Origin: Porticoccaceae bacterium
Lineage (GTDB): Bacteria > Pseudomonadota > Gammaproteobacteria > Pseudomonadales > Porticoccaceae
Length of the DNA stretch: 30,166 nt
Assembly: GCA_017858295.1 (NCBI GenBank)
Contig: JAFMBU010000004.1
Span: 1-30,166, forward strand
Direction: 5' to 3'
The notes under the pieces were generated by a model, which was not told the DNA's origin, did no database searches, and was given only the letters and a program-made list of their open reading frames with translations. Below, in pieces: positions 1 to 8,025 of the stretch (position 1 is its first letter; every line of letters starts with the position of its first letter). Position numbers and translations under genes: made by a program.

Positions 1-1349
1 TGCGTCGCGAACGTCGCGGTGATTATCTGGGCGGCACTGTGCAGGTTATTCCGCACCTGACCAACGAAATTAAACGCCGTGTCTATGCCGGTGCTGGTGA
101 TGCAGATATAGCGGTGGTCGAGATTGGTGGTACTGTTGGTGATATCGAGTCGCAGCCATTTCTTGAGGCGGTGCGTCAGCTTAAAGTGGAGCTCGGTTAC
201 AAGCGCGCACTATTGCTGCACTTGACGCTGGTTCCCTACATTGCATCCGCTGGTGAAACCAAGACCAAGCCCACTCAGCACTCGGTTAAAGAGATGCGTT
301 CTATCGGCCTGCAGCCTGATGTGTTGCTGTGTCGTTCTGAAGTGCCCATTGAAGAGAGTCAGCGGCAGAAAATTTCGCTGTTCACCAACGTTGAAGAGCG
401 TGCGGTGATTCCAGTGATCGACGCAGTGAGTATCTACCAAATTCCACGCATGCTTCACGAGCGCGGACTGGATCAATTTGTTGTCGATCGCTTTGAGCTA
501 GATGTGCCCGATGCGGATCTCAGTGAGTGGGATTTCGTCGTCCAGAGTCAGCTGCACTCCGATGGTCAGGTAACTATCGCCATGGTCGGCAAGTACATGG
601 AATTATTGGATGCCTACAAGTCCCTGACTGAAGCGTTGATTCATGCCGGCATTCACAACAAGACCAAAGTTAAGATTCGCTATATTGACTCCGAACTGTT
701 GGAGCAGGATCACTCCTTACTGGATGGCGTCGACGCTATTCTGGTTCCCGGCGGTTTTGGTACTCGAGGCACCGAGGGTAAAGTCTTCGCGGTTAAAACA
801 GCCCGAGAAAACAATATTCCCTATCTGGGTATTTGCCTGGGTATGCAGATTGCGATTATTGAATATGCACGCAATGTCTGCGGCCTTGAAGGGGCTAACA
901 GTACTGAATTTGAAGCCTCAACAGCTCACCCAGTAGTGGGTTTGATTGCTGAGTGGATCGATGCCTCAGGCAACAAAGAGTCTCGCACCGAAGACTCTGA
1001 TCTCGGCGGCACCATGCGTCTCGGCTCTCAGGTATGCCATCTGGTTCCCGGTTCTATGGCTCATGGTATTTATGGTGCTGATCAGGTGGAAGAGCGTCAC
1101 CGTCATCGCTTTGAAGTGAATAATAATTACTTGCCAGCACTAAAAGACGCTGGTCTGGTGATTGGTGGTCTGTCCCATGACAAGACCTTGGTAGAAACTA
1201 TCGAACTGCCCAACCATCCCTGGTTCTTTGCTAGTCAGTTCCACCCAGAATTTAATTCCACGCCCCGTGATGGCCATCCGCTTTTTGAAGGCTTTGTTAA
1301 CGCAGCGCTGGATTTCCAAAAGCAATCATCTAGCCAGGAAGCCAAGTAA
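1..1349 (+). CDS. pyrG: CTP synthase (5' truncated by window edge)
   Basis: CTP synthase aminates UTP to CTP in the cytoplasm, using ATP and ammonia released from glutamine. The frame is open from base 3, and the first visible residues (RRERRGDYLGGTVQVIPH) match the inner part of the synthetase domain. About 449 residues are visible against a usual length near 545, so roughly the first 95 lie upstream of the window. The N-terminal amidoligase part runs to about nt 540. The class I glutamine amidotransferase domain follows, with the nucleophile Cys in LGICLGMQ (codon 834-836) and the His/Glu pair in QFHPEFNSTP near the C-terminus. The GTG at 39 is an internal valine, not a start. The stop overlaps the kdsA start by one base (TAATG), indicating translational coupling. 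The pyrG-kdsA-eno order is common in gammaproteobacteria. Confidence 0.98.
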   Translation, partial: RRERRGDYLGGTVQVIPHLTNEIKRRVYAGAGDADIAVVEIGGTVGDIESQPFLEAVRQLKVELGYKRALLLHLTLVPYIASAGETKTKPTQHSVKEMRSIGLQPDVLLCRSEVPIEESQRQKISLFTNVEERAVIPVIDAVSIYQIPRMLHERGLDQFVVDRFELDVPDADLSEWDFVVQSQLHSDGQVTIAMVGKYMELLDAYKSLTEALIHAGIHNKTKVKIRYIDSELLEQDHSLLDGVDAILVPGGFGTRGTEGKVFAVKTARENNIPYLGICLGMQIAIIEYARNVCGLEGANSTEFEASTAHPVVGLIAEWIDASGNKESRTEDSDLGGTMRLGSQVCHLVPGSMAHGIYGADQVEERHRHRFEVNNNYLPALKDAGLVIGGLSHDKTLVETIELPNHPWFFASQFHPEFNSTPRDGHPLFEGFVNAALDFQKQSSSQEAK

Positions 1350-2200
1350 TGAGCGCAGTGACGATTCAGGTAGCCGATATAGGCGTTAGCAATGACGCAC
1401 CCATGGTGTTGTTTGGCGGCATGAATGTGCTTGAGTCGCGAGATATGGCCATGCAGATTGCAGAAGCCTATGTTCGTGCCACAGAAAAGCTCGGGATTCC
1501 CTACGTTTTCAAGGCGTCTTTTGACAAGGCTAATCGCTCGTCGATTAATTCCTATCGCGGTCCCGGCCTCGATGAAGGGCTAAAAATATTTCAGGAAATT
1601 AAACAGACGTTTAATATTCCGCTGATCACTGACGTTCACGAAATCGATCAGGCTCAGCCTGTGGCTGAAGTCTGTGATGTGATTCAACTGCCAGCATTTC
1701 TCGCTCGCCAGACCGATTTGGTCAAGGCCATGGCTGCAACCGGTGCGGTGATCAATGTAAAGAAGCCGCAGTTTTTGAGTCCCGGTCAGATGGGCAATAT
1801 AGTCGATAAATTTCGTGAGTGCGGCAATGATCAGATTATGCTCTGCGAGCGTGGCACCTGCATGGGCTACGACAACCTAGTTGTGGATATGCTTGGTTTT
1901 CGCACCATGAAAGATGTCAGTGGTGGCTTGCCATTAATTTTTGATGTGACCCATGCACTGCAGTGTCGGGATCCTTTGGGCGCAGCATCCGGCGGTCGTC
2001 GCCATCAGGTGGCTGAACTGGGTCGCGCTGGTATAGCTGTGGGTATAGCGGGTCTGTTTCTTGAGGCCCATCCGCATCCGGATCAAGCGCGCTGTGATGG
2101 TCCCAGTGCACTGCCCTTGGATAAGCTAGAGCCGTTTCTTGCGCAGATGAAAGCCTTTGATGATCTGATTAAATCTCAGGACGATCTGGGTATTATTTAA
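1349..2200 (+). CDS. kdsA: 3-deoxy-8-phosphooctulonate (KDO-8-P) synthase
   Basis: KdsA condenses phosphoenolpyruvate with arabinose-5-phosphate to give KDO-8-phosphate, the precursor of the KDO sugars of the LPS inner core. At 283 residues it has the family length (E. coli 284). Typical segments are GGMNVLESRD, FKASFDKANRSS, SYRGPGLDEG, IQLPAFLARQTDLV, FDVTHALQCRDP and EAHPHPDQARCDGPSALP. Residue 26 is Asn in GGMN, which in this family marks the metal-independent class; metal-dependent enzymes have Cys there. The ATG overlaps the pyrG stop by one base, so the two are probably cotranslated. An intact kdsA indicates that the organism makes LPS. Confidence 0.97.
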   Translation: MSAVTIQVADIGVSNDAPMVLFGGMNVLESRDMAMQIAEAYVRATEKLGIPYVFKASFDKANRSSINSYRGPGLDEGLKIFQEIKQTFNIPLITDVHEIDQAQPVAEVCDVIQLPAFLARQTDLVKAMAATGAVINVKKPQFLSPGQMGNIVDKFRECGNDQIMLCERGTCMGYDNLVVDMLGFRTMKDVSGGLPLIFDVTHALQCRDPLGAASGGRRHQVAELGRAGIAVGIAGLFLEAHPHPDQARCDGPSALPLDKLEPFLAQMKAFDDLIKSQDDLGII

Positions 2201-2313
2201 AGTCGCCCAAGACGCTTAACGGTTGTTTCAGGGCGCGGCTAGACCAATTGTTACATTTCATCATGTGCACCTCCCCTTGCGCATATCACCCTAGATACTG
2301 GAGAAAATAGTAA

Positions 2314-3609
2314 ATGAGCAACATTGTAGATATTCAGGCGTTTGAGATACTCGATTCCCGTGGCAACCCCACTGTGCAGGCGGATGTGATTTTAGAGAAT
2401 GGCGTTGTCGGCACTGCCAATGCTCCATCTGGCGCATCAACTGGTTCCCGCGAAGCGCTTGAGTTGCGCGATGGCGACAGCAGTCGCTATCTGGGTAAGG
2501 GCGTATTGACCGCCGTAAACAATATTAACACCACTATTAAAACTCTTTTGGTTGGCCAAGATGTGGCGGATCAGCGTCAGCTAGATAAGCTTATGATCGA
2601 TGCCGATGGCACTGATAACAAAGCCACTCTGGGCGCCAATGCAATTTTGGCTGTTTCTCTGGCAGCAGCTAAGGCCGCCGCCATTGATCTGGGTATTCCG
2701 CTGTATGCCCACATTGCCAATGTTAACGGTACGCCTGGCCAGTACAGCATGCCTGTACCGATGATGAATATTATTAATGGCGGCGAGCATGCGGATAACA
2801 ATGTTGATATTCAAGAGTTTATGGTGCAGCCGGTTGGCGCTAAAAGCTTCTCTGAAGCCCTGCAGGTGGGTACTGAGATCTTCCATCAGCTTAAGAAGGT
2901 TCTCAGCAACAAAGGGTTAAACACCGCAGTGGGTGATGAGGGTGGTTTTGCACCGAATCTGGCCTCTAATGCTGAAGCTTTGGCGGTAATCAAGATTGCC
3001 ACTGAAGCTGCTGGTTATGAGCTGGGCAAAGACGTTACTCTGGCGCTGGATTGTGCGGCCTCTGAGTTCTACAAAGATGGCCACTACAATCTCTCTGGTG
3101 AAGGCGTGGTCTTCAGTTCTGAAGGCTTTAGTGACTATCTTGCAGAGCTCTGTGATGTCTACCCAATAATCTCGATTGAAGATGGTCTCGATGAGTCCGA
3201 TTGGGATGGTTGGAAGTACCAGACCGAAAAGCTTGGCGAGCGTATCCAGCTAGTGGGCGATGATTTGTTTGTGACTAACACCAGCATTTTACGCCGTGGT
3301 ATCGAGCTCGGTGTAGCCAACTCTATCCTGATTAAATTCAATCAGATCGGCACATTGTCTGAGACTCTAGATGCCATCGCTATGGCGAAAGAGGCGGGTT
3401 ACACCGCAGTGATTTCTCACCGCTCTGGCGAGACTGAAGACACTACTATTGCTGATTTAGCCGTAGCCACTGCTGCCGGTCAGATTAAAACCGGTTCACT
3501 CTGTCGTTCGGATCGTGTTGCCAAGTACAACCGTCTATTGCGTATCGAAGCTGAACTGGGTGAACAGGCCCAGTATCGCGGTCTGGCAGAATTTAAAGCC
3601 GCTCAGTAA
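2314..3609 (+). CDS. eno: Enolase
   Basis: Enolase interconverts 2-phosphoglycerate and phosphoenolpyruvate in glycolysis and gluconeogenesis. The 431 residues match the bacterial family length. Visible active-site elements are GASTGSREALELRD (substrate loop), the acid/base Glu209 in VGDEGGFAPN, the Mg-binding acidic residues in LDCAASEF, ISIEDGLDE and VGDDLFVTN, Lys341 in ILIKFNQIGT, and SHRSGETED near residue 370. A GGAG lies about 10 nt before the ATG. It is separated from kdsA by 113 bp, in which I found no convincing promoter. Its product, phosphoenolpyruvate, is a substrate of the upstream gene product KdsA. Confidence 0.98.
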   Translation: MSNIVDIQAFEILDSRGNPTVQADVILENGVVGTANAPSGASTGSREALELRDGDSSRYLGKGVLTAVNNINTTIKTLLVGQDVADQRQLDKLMIDADGTDNKATLGANAILAVSLAAAKAAAIDLGIPLYAHIANVNGTPGQYSMPVPMMNIINGGEHADNNVDIQEFMVQPVGAKSFSEALQVGTEIFHQLKKVLSNKGLNTAVGDEGGFAPNLASNAEALAVIKIATEAAGYELGKDVTLALDCAASEFYKDGHYNLSGEGVVFSSEGFSDYLAELCDVYPIISIEDGLDESDWDGWKYQTEKLGERIQLVGDDLFVTNTSILRRGIELGVANSILIKFNQIGTLSETLDAIAMAKEAGYTAVISHRSGETEDTTIADLAVATAAGQIKTGSLCRSDRVAKYNRLLRIEAELGEQAQYRGLAEFKAAQ

Positions 3610-3719
3610 TTCGCGGCGTTGGCATTATCGCCTGTTGGCTATTGCGCTCTTGACTAATTTCCAGGGAAAGAGCGTAGCAGTTGATGGGCAAATATCCGAA
3701 AAGCGAATAGAATGCCCGC

Positions 3720-4025
3720 ATGCGTTGGTTAATCATTGTCTTAGTTGTTCTTCTGGCCGGTCTACAGTGGCGACTGTGGGTCGGTGAGGGCAGTCTCGCC
3801 CACCGTGCCGAGCTCAATCGGCAACTGCAGCAACAGGAAGATGAAAATCAAACACTGCGTCAGCGCAATCAGCAGATTGCCACTGATGTGGAGAGTCTAA
3901 AAAACAACCTCGATGCCATTGAAGAAAAAGCCCGCGCCGATCTAGGTATGATCAAGCAGGGCGAGACCTTCTATCTAGTAATCGATAAAAACCAGCAGTC
4001 AAAACCTGTTCAGGACAGTCAATAA
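3720..4025 (+). CDS. ftsB: Cell division protein FtsB
   Basis: FtsB is a small bitopic inner-membrane protein that forms the FtsQLB complex and helps activate septal peptidoglycan synthesis. The 101 residues show the family architecture: a short cytoplasmic start (MRW), one transmembrane helix (about residues 3-20), a Gln/Glu-rich periplasmic coiled coil (about 28-75), and the conserved end IEEKARADLGMIKQGETFYLV. It lies between eno and ispD as in other gammaproteobacteria. Its stop overlaps the ispD start by one base (TAATG). No clear Shine-Dalgarno sequence precedes the ATG; I keep this start because it gives the usual length and puts the membrane helix right at the N-terminus. Confidence 0.95.
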   Translation: MRWLIIVLVVLLAGLQWRLWVGEGSLAHRAELNRQLQQQEDENQTLRQRNQQIATDVESLKNNLDAIEEKARADLGMIKQGETFYLVIDKNQQSKPVQDSQ

Positions 4026-4738
4026 TGACTGTCGCCAACTATTGGGCCATTGTTCCCGCCGCTGGAACTGGTCAGCGCTTTGGCGCCGAGGTGGCAAAAC
4101 AGTTTCAGCGTCTCGGCGATCACTTAGTCGCTCAGCACAGTCTTAGTCGGCTTTTAAAGACCCCCTGTATTACAAAAATTATTGTTCCCTGTGACACGAC
4201 GTCGCCCTACTGGCCGCAGATTCCAGCAGCCAGTGATTCTCGGGTCGAGCTTGTTGCTGGTGGCGCCGAGCGGGTTCACTCTGTATTGCAGGGGTTGCTG
4301 GCGCTTCGGGATCGGGCTGAGAGCAATGACTGGGTGTTGGTACACGATATGGCGCGGCCCTGTATTACCAGCGGCGATATCAATAAGTTGATCGGTGAAT
4401 TAGCCGACCATGCTGTGGGTGGCATACTCGCCACCGCGGTGACCGATACCTTGAAGACAATTGGCACCGACCACCATATCAAGACAACTCCTGATCGCAG
4501 TCTCTATCGCGCAGCACAGACGCCGCAGATGTTTCGCTATGGGCTGTTGGTTAAAGCCCTTGAGGCAATGCTTCAAGAGGGTCAAATGCCTACTGATGAA
4601 GCTTCCGCTATTGAGTATTTGGGTGAGCAGGTAAAAATTGTTGAGGGCCGGCGGGATAATATAAAAATTACTCACAGCGAAGATCTGATAATTGCTGCGG
4701 CGATTATAAATCAGCAGGAGACTGAACAATGCGTATAG
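4025..4738 (+). CDS. ispD: 2-C-methyl-D-erythritol 4-phosphate cytidylyltransferase
   Basis: IspD transfers CMP from CTP to 2-C-methyl-D-erythritol 4-phosphate, the third step of the non-mevalonate isoprenoid pathway. The 237-residue protein has the nucleotidyltransferase N-terminus PAAGTGQRFG, followed by AKQF with a conserved lysine. It also has VHDMARPCI (canonical VHDAARP), AVTDTLK, the AAQTPQMFR segment and TDEASAIEYLG. The start overlaps the ftsB stop by one base and the end overlaps ispF by 10 nt, so the three genes are probably translated from one message. The product is a precursor of undecaprenyl phosphate, which the cell-wall genes in this window depend on. Confidence 0.97.
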   Translation: MTVANYWAIVPAAGTGQRFGAEVAKQFQRLGDHLVAQHSLSRLLKTPCITKIIVPCDTTSPYWPQIPAASDSRVELVAGGAERVHSVLQGLLALRDRAESNDWVLVHDMARPCITSGDINKLIGELADHAVGGILATAVTDTLKTIGTDHHIKTTPDRSLYRAAQTPQMFRYGLLVKALEAMLQEGQMPTDEASAIEYLGEQVKIVEGRRDNIKITHSEDLIIAAAIINQQETEQCV

Positions 4739-5202
4739 GACATGGTTACGATGTACACAAATTTGGTCCCGGAGATAAATTGATACTGGGTGGGGTGAGC
4801 ATCCCCTATGAGCATAGCTTTGTCGCCCACTCAGATGGCGATGTGTTGATTCATGCCCTGATCGATGCGCTGCTCGGCGCCGCGGCGCTGGGTGATATAG
4901 GGCAACATTTCCCCGATACAGATGCCAAGTGGAAGGGCGCCGATAGCCGCCAGCTATTGCGGGCGGTGGTCGCCATGATCGCCAGTAAAGGCTACAAGTT
5001 GGGCAATGCCGACATTACCATTGTCGCTCAGCAGCCGAAAATGCTGCCGCATCTGGATAAGATGCGCCTCAATCTGTCGACGGATATCAACTGCAATATT
5101 GATCAGATTAATATCAAAGCGACCACCACCGAAGAGCTTGGCTTTGCCGGACGCAAGGAAGGTATCGCCTGCCATGCGGTGGCTTTATTGGTCTCTTGTT
5201 AG
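4729..5202 (+). CDS. ispF: 2-C-methyl-D-erythritol 2,4-cyclodiphosphate synthase
   Basis: IspF cyclises CDP-methylerythritol 2-phosphate to methylerythritol cyclodiphosphate with loss of CMP, in the same pathway as IspD. The 157 residues match the family. The zinc ligands are in place: Asp8 and His10 in GHGYDVHKF, and His42 in the HSDGDVLIHALIDALLGA segment. The family signature continues in GDIGQHFPDTD, and the C-terminal ATTTEELGFAGRKEGIAC segment is present. It overlaps the end of ispD by 10 nt. Confidence 0.97.
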   Translation: MRIGHGYDVHKFGPGDKLILGGVSIPYEHSFVAHSDGDVLIHALIDALLGAAALGDIGQHFPDTDAKWKGADSRQLLRAVVAMIASKGYKLGNADITIVAQQPKMLPHLDKMRLNLSTDINCNIDQINIKATTTEELGFAGRKEGIACHAVALLVSC

Positions 5203-5218
5203 ACATTTTCTAACAGCT

Positions 5219-5261
5219 GTTTTAGAGCTGACATTATCCGCTCTAACAAAACATAATTTTT
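5219..5261 (+). terminator. Possible hairpin terminator or attenuator after ispF
   Basis: GTTTTAGAGC (5219-5228) can pair with GCTCTA (5240-5245) and, past a short bulge, with AAAAC (5248-5252). The loop is 11-12 nt. A run of five T (5257-5261) follows a few bases later. The stem is A/T-rich and interrupted, so it could be a weak terminator behind ispF, a 5'-leader structure of truD, or chance. Confidence 0.3.
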
Positions 5262-5306
5262 CTCGGACTAAATATTATCGATTCTCAACACTTCGACTTT
5301 CAGCGC

Positions 5307-6257
5307 TTGCCGCGCCTGTTTCCAGCGACCTTTGGCCGTGCCCAGTACCGCAGCCAACCAGAGGACTTTCAGGTCGACGAGATACTTGGCTTTGAACCCA
5401 GCGGTGAGGGTGAACACCTGTTTGTGCATGTCCGCAAGCGCGATCAAAACACTCAGTGGGTGGCGGGCCTATTGGCTGAGTTGGCCGGTATTAAGCGCAA
5501 TGATGTGAGCTACTGCGGCATGAAGGATCGCTTTGCTGTGACCACTCAGTGGTTCAGTCTCTATTTGCCCGGCAAGGAAATCCTTCCTGAACAATTAGTT
5601 CATCGCGATTTTGAAATCCTTAGTATGGCGCGGAACAATAAAAAATTGCGCCGCGGTATGCATCAGGCCAATACCTTCAAGCTGGTGCTGAGAGAGTTCG
5701 CCTCTCTGGATGAGCAGTTTTCTGAGATTGATGCGCGACTCAATAGTATCGCCAGCAATGGCGTGCCGAACTATTTTGGAGAGCAGCGCTTTGGCCATGA
5801 CTGTGGTAATTTGCATCAGGCTCAGGATCTAATCGAACGGGACCAACTCAAAGGCAATCGCCGCGGCACCGGCATCTATCTGTCAGCTGCTCGCTCTTGG
5901 TTGTTTAATCTGGTGCTCGCTGAGCGCCTGCAGCAGAATAACTGGTCCCAGTGCTTTGAGCACGAGCCTGAACCCTGCGGTCCACTCTGGGGTCGTGGTC
6001 GCTCAGCTGCCGGTGGTGATCTCGAAACATTAGAGCAGGCAGTTTTGGCACCATGGCAGCCCTGGTGCTATGCACTGGAACATGCTGGACTCAAACAGGA
6101 GCGTCGGGCACTGGTATTGACGCCGCAAAATATGCATTGGCAAAGACTGGCTGTGGATCAGTTGGAACTCAGCTTTGATCTCTCTGGAGGCTGTTTTGCG
6201 ACGGTGGTACTGCGTGAGATCGCTGAATTATTCCGCCCTCCAATAGAGTCCCTGTGA
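5307..6257 (+). CDS. truD: tRNA pseudouridine(13) synthase TruD
   Basis: TruD converts uridine 13 of certain tRNAs to pseudouridine. The frame codes for 316 residues from the TTG given here (E. coli about 349). Visible family features are SQPEDFQVDEILGF, EGEHLFVHVRKRDQNT, the catalytic Asp in YCGMKDRFAVTTQWFS, KLRRGMHQANTFKLVLRE, VPNYFGEQRFGHDCGNL in the TRUD domain, and the C-terminal GGCFATVVLRE. The start is uncertain. TTG 5307 has no Shine-Dalgarno sequence, and the frame stays open back to a stop at 5244. The residues just upstream (FQRL, from 5298) appear to align without gaps to the E. coli N-terminus, which suggests a longer protein starting at ATT 5274 or ATC 5277. surE, normally next, is absent. 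Confidence 0.93.
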   Translation: MPRLFPATFGRAQYRSQPEDFQVDEILGFEPSGEGEHLFVHVRKRDQNTQWVAGLLAELAGIKRNDVSYCGMKDRFAVTTQWFSLYLPGKEILPEQLVHRDFEILSMARNNKKLRRGMHQANTFKLVLREFASLDEQFSEIDARLNSIASNGVPNYFGEQRFGHDCGNLHQAQDLIERDQLKGNRRGTGIYLSAARSWLFNLVLAERLQQNNWSQCFEHEPEPCGPLWGRGRSAAGGDLETLEQAVLAPWQPWCYALEHAGLKQERRALVLTPQNMHWQRLAVDQLELSFDLSGGCFATVVLREIAELFRPPIESL

Positions 6258-6350
6258 TATATTTGCAGACTTCATTTGTGGCTATTTTTTTGGCTAATGT
6301 TAAAGCAAGCTTACAAGCCCTGGGCGGCTGTTAGGAACAGAGGATTTTGT

Positions 6351-7022
6351 GTGAACTCGATTGATTTGGCTGGTGTCGGCATGACCTCTCAGCGCACTCG
6401 CGAGCGGCTGATTCAGCGTTTAAAAGATCAGGGCATCACCAATCAACGAATCCTCGATGTCTTCCGGGTAACGCCACGGCATATCTTCCTCGATGAGGCA
6501 CTGGCCCATCGCGCCTACGAAGATACGGCTCTGCCCATCGGCTTTTCCCAGACCCTTTCTCAACCCTATATAGTCGCACGTATGACCGAGATTTTGCTCT
6601 CTGGCGGGCCACTGAAAAAGGTTCTTGAAATCGGCACCGGTTCTGGCTTTCAGGCGACTATTCTGGCGCAGTTAGTGGATAGGGTTTATTCGGTCGAGCG
6701 CATAGAGCCGCTGCTAGTAAAGGCTAAAGAGCGCTTTCGCAAGCTGGGCTTACGCAATATCACCGCCGAACTCTCCGATGGCAGTTTTGGCTGGAAGCGC
6801 CACGCCCCCTACAACGGTATTATTACCACCGCAGCGCCCCAGGCGATTCCTGACGATCTGCTACATCAGTTGGCACCAGATGGAATTTTAGTGATTCCGG
6901 TGGGTGCTGGTGATGTGCAGGATCTGCGCGTTTTGCGCCGTATCGGCAGCTCATCCGAGTTTGAAGAAGAGATTGTTGAGCAGGTTAAATTTGTCCCATT
7001 GCTTGGTGGCCTAGCCCAGTAA
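6351..7022 (+). CDS. pcm: Protein-L-isoaspartate O-methyltransferase
   Basis: Pcm methylates L-isoaspartyl residues in aged proteins, using S-adenosylmethionine, so that they can revert to aspartate; it matters in stationary phase. I choose GTG 6351 because CAGAGGA (6338-6344) lies 6 nt before it; this gives 223 residues. ATG 6381, which begins the family-typical MTSQRTRERLIQRL, is an alternative start. The open frame further upstream (from 6276) has no family resemblance. Motifs are HIFLDEALAHRAYEDTALPI, GFSQTLSQPYIVARMTE, the SAM-binding motif I VLEIGTGSGFQATILAQL, YSVERIEPL, and the C-terminal VKFVPLLGGL. It belongs to the nlpD-rpoS neighbourhood of stationary-phase genes. Confidence 0.95.
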   Translation: MNSIDLAGVGMTSQRTRERLIQRLKDQGITNQRILDVFRVTPRHIFLDEALAHRAYEDTALPIGFSQTLSQPYIVARMTEILLSGGPLKKVLEIGTGSGFQATILAQLVDRVYSVERIEPLLVKAKERFRKLGLRNITAELSDGSFGWKRHAPYNGIITTAAPQAIPDDLLHQLAPDGILVIPVGAGDVQDLRVLRRIGSSSEFEEEIVEQVKFVPLLGGLAQ

Positions 7023-7053
7023 AGACATCAACAGAATCGACTTTGGGGTAACC

Positions 7054-7995
7054 ATGCGCAGTTTCAAACAACACCTGTTACTTTTCTCTAAAGGTTTGGC
7101 GATGGGCGCTGCCGACGTGGTTCCCGGTGTCTCAGGGGGCACAATAGCCTTTGTCAGTGGCATCTACATGGAGCTGATTAATAGCATCAAGTCGTTGAAT
7201 CTTCAGGCACTCAAAATTCTAAAGTCTCAGGGAATGGCAGCTGCCTGGCAATATATTAATGGCAATTTTTTGCTTGTCTTGGTCAGTGGCATTTTAACCA
7301 GCCTATTCTCTCTGGCGGTGGGTATGCAATATCTGCTGGCACAGCACCCGCTGCCGGTCTGGTCGTTTTTTGTCGGTTTAATCGCCGGCTCAGTGATCTA
7401 TCTACTGCGCCAATACCGCATTGTCCGCTGGCAGGAGATGCTGCTATTTGCAATTGGTGTAGCCATCGCTTGGACTGTATCTGTGGCTCCAGCAATACAA
7501 CTTGATGGCAACCTTACAACGATGTTTTTTGCCGGCAGTATTGCTCTCTGTGCAATGATTTTACCTGGTATTTCAGGCTCCTTTATCCTGGTTCTTCTTG
7601 GGCTATATCCGGTTTTTATCAACGCCATTGCCGGGCTGCAGTTGGATATTCTCAGCGTTTTTGCCCTTGGCGGTATTCTAGGTCTGGCGCTCTTTAGTCG
7701 CTTTCTCTCCTGGCTATTGGCACGTTATGAAATTTCGGTTATCGCTACCATGTGTGGGTTTTTGGTGGGTAGCTTAAATATTATCTGGCCGTGGAAGTTG
7801 GTGCTGGAGTCTGTTGTTAGTCACTCGGGTAAGACCATAGTGCTAGCAGCGGAAAATCTCTGGCCTAGTCAATATACAGCGTTGGTTGGCGCCGATGCGC
7901 AAACCCTGCTCAGTGTCAGTGCCATGCTATTGGGCTTGATTTTAGTACTGGGTTTAGAATATGTTGGGTCAAGGTTTCAGAATGAAGCCCCATAA
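7054..7995 (+). CDS. popT: DUF368 membrane protein, probable polyprenyl-phosphate translocase
   Basis: A 313-residue polytopic membrane protein of the DUF368 family (Pfam PF04018). The diagnostic N-terminus KGLAMGAADVVPGVSGGTIA is present, and a second similar motif, MILPGISGSFILVLLGLY, comes mid-protein near residues 169-186. This pair is typical of the inverted-repeat fold of the family. About eight or more hydrophobic segments can be seen. DUF368 members (PopT) have been reported to flip undecaprenyl phosphate back across the inner membrane for reuse in wall and glycan synthesis; that role is transferred here from family membership. It lies between pcm and nlpD, an unusual position. GGGG lies a few bases before the ATG. 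Confidence 0.88.
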   Translation: MRSFKQHLLLFSKGLAMGAADVVPGVSGGTIAFVSGIYMELINSIKSLNLQALKILKSQGMAAAWQYINGNFLLVLVSGILTSLFSLAVGMQYLLAQHPLPVWSFFVGLIAGSVIYLLRQYRIVRWQEMLLFAIGVAIAWTVSVAPAIQLDGNLTTMFFAGSIALCAMILPGISGSFILVLLGLYPVFINAIAGLQLDILSVFALGGILGLALFSRFLSWLLARYEISVIATMCGFLVGSLNIIWPWKLVLESVVSHSGKTIVLAAENLWPSQYTALVGADAQTLLSVSAMLLGLILVLGLEYVGSRFQNEAP

Positions 7996-8025
7996 ACACC
8001 GCTAACTCTCTACAGGTAGTCTAAT

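Noticed and set aside
6276..6350. N-terminal extension of pcm from 6276
   Set aside because: No ribosome-binding site, and the residues are unlike the family; CAGAGGA precedes GTG 6351.
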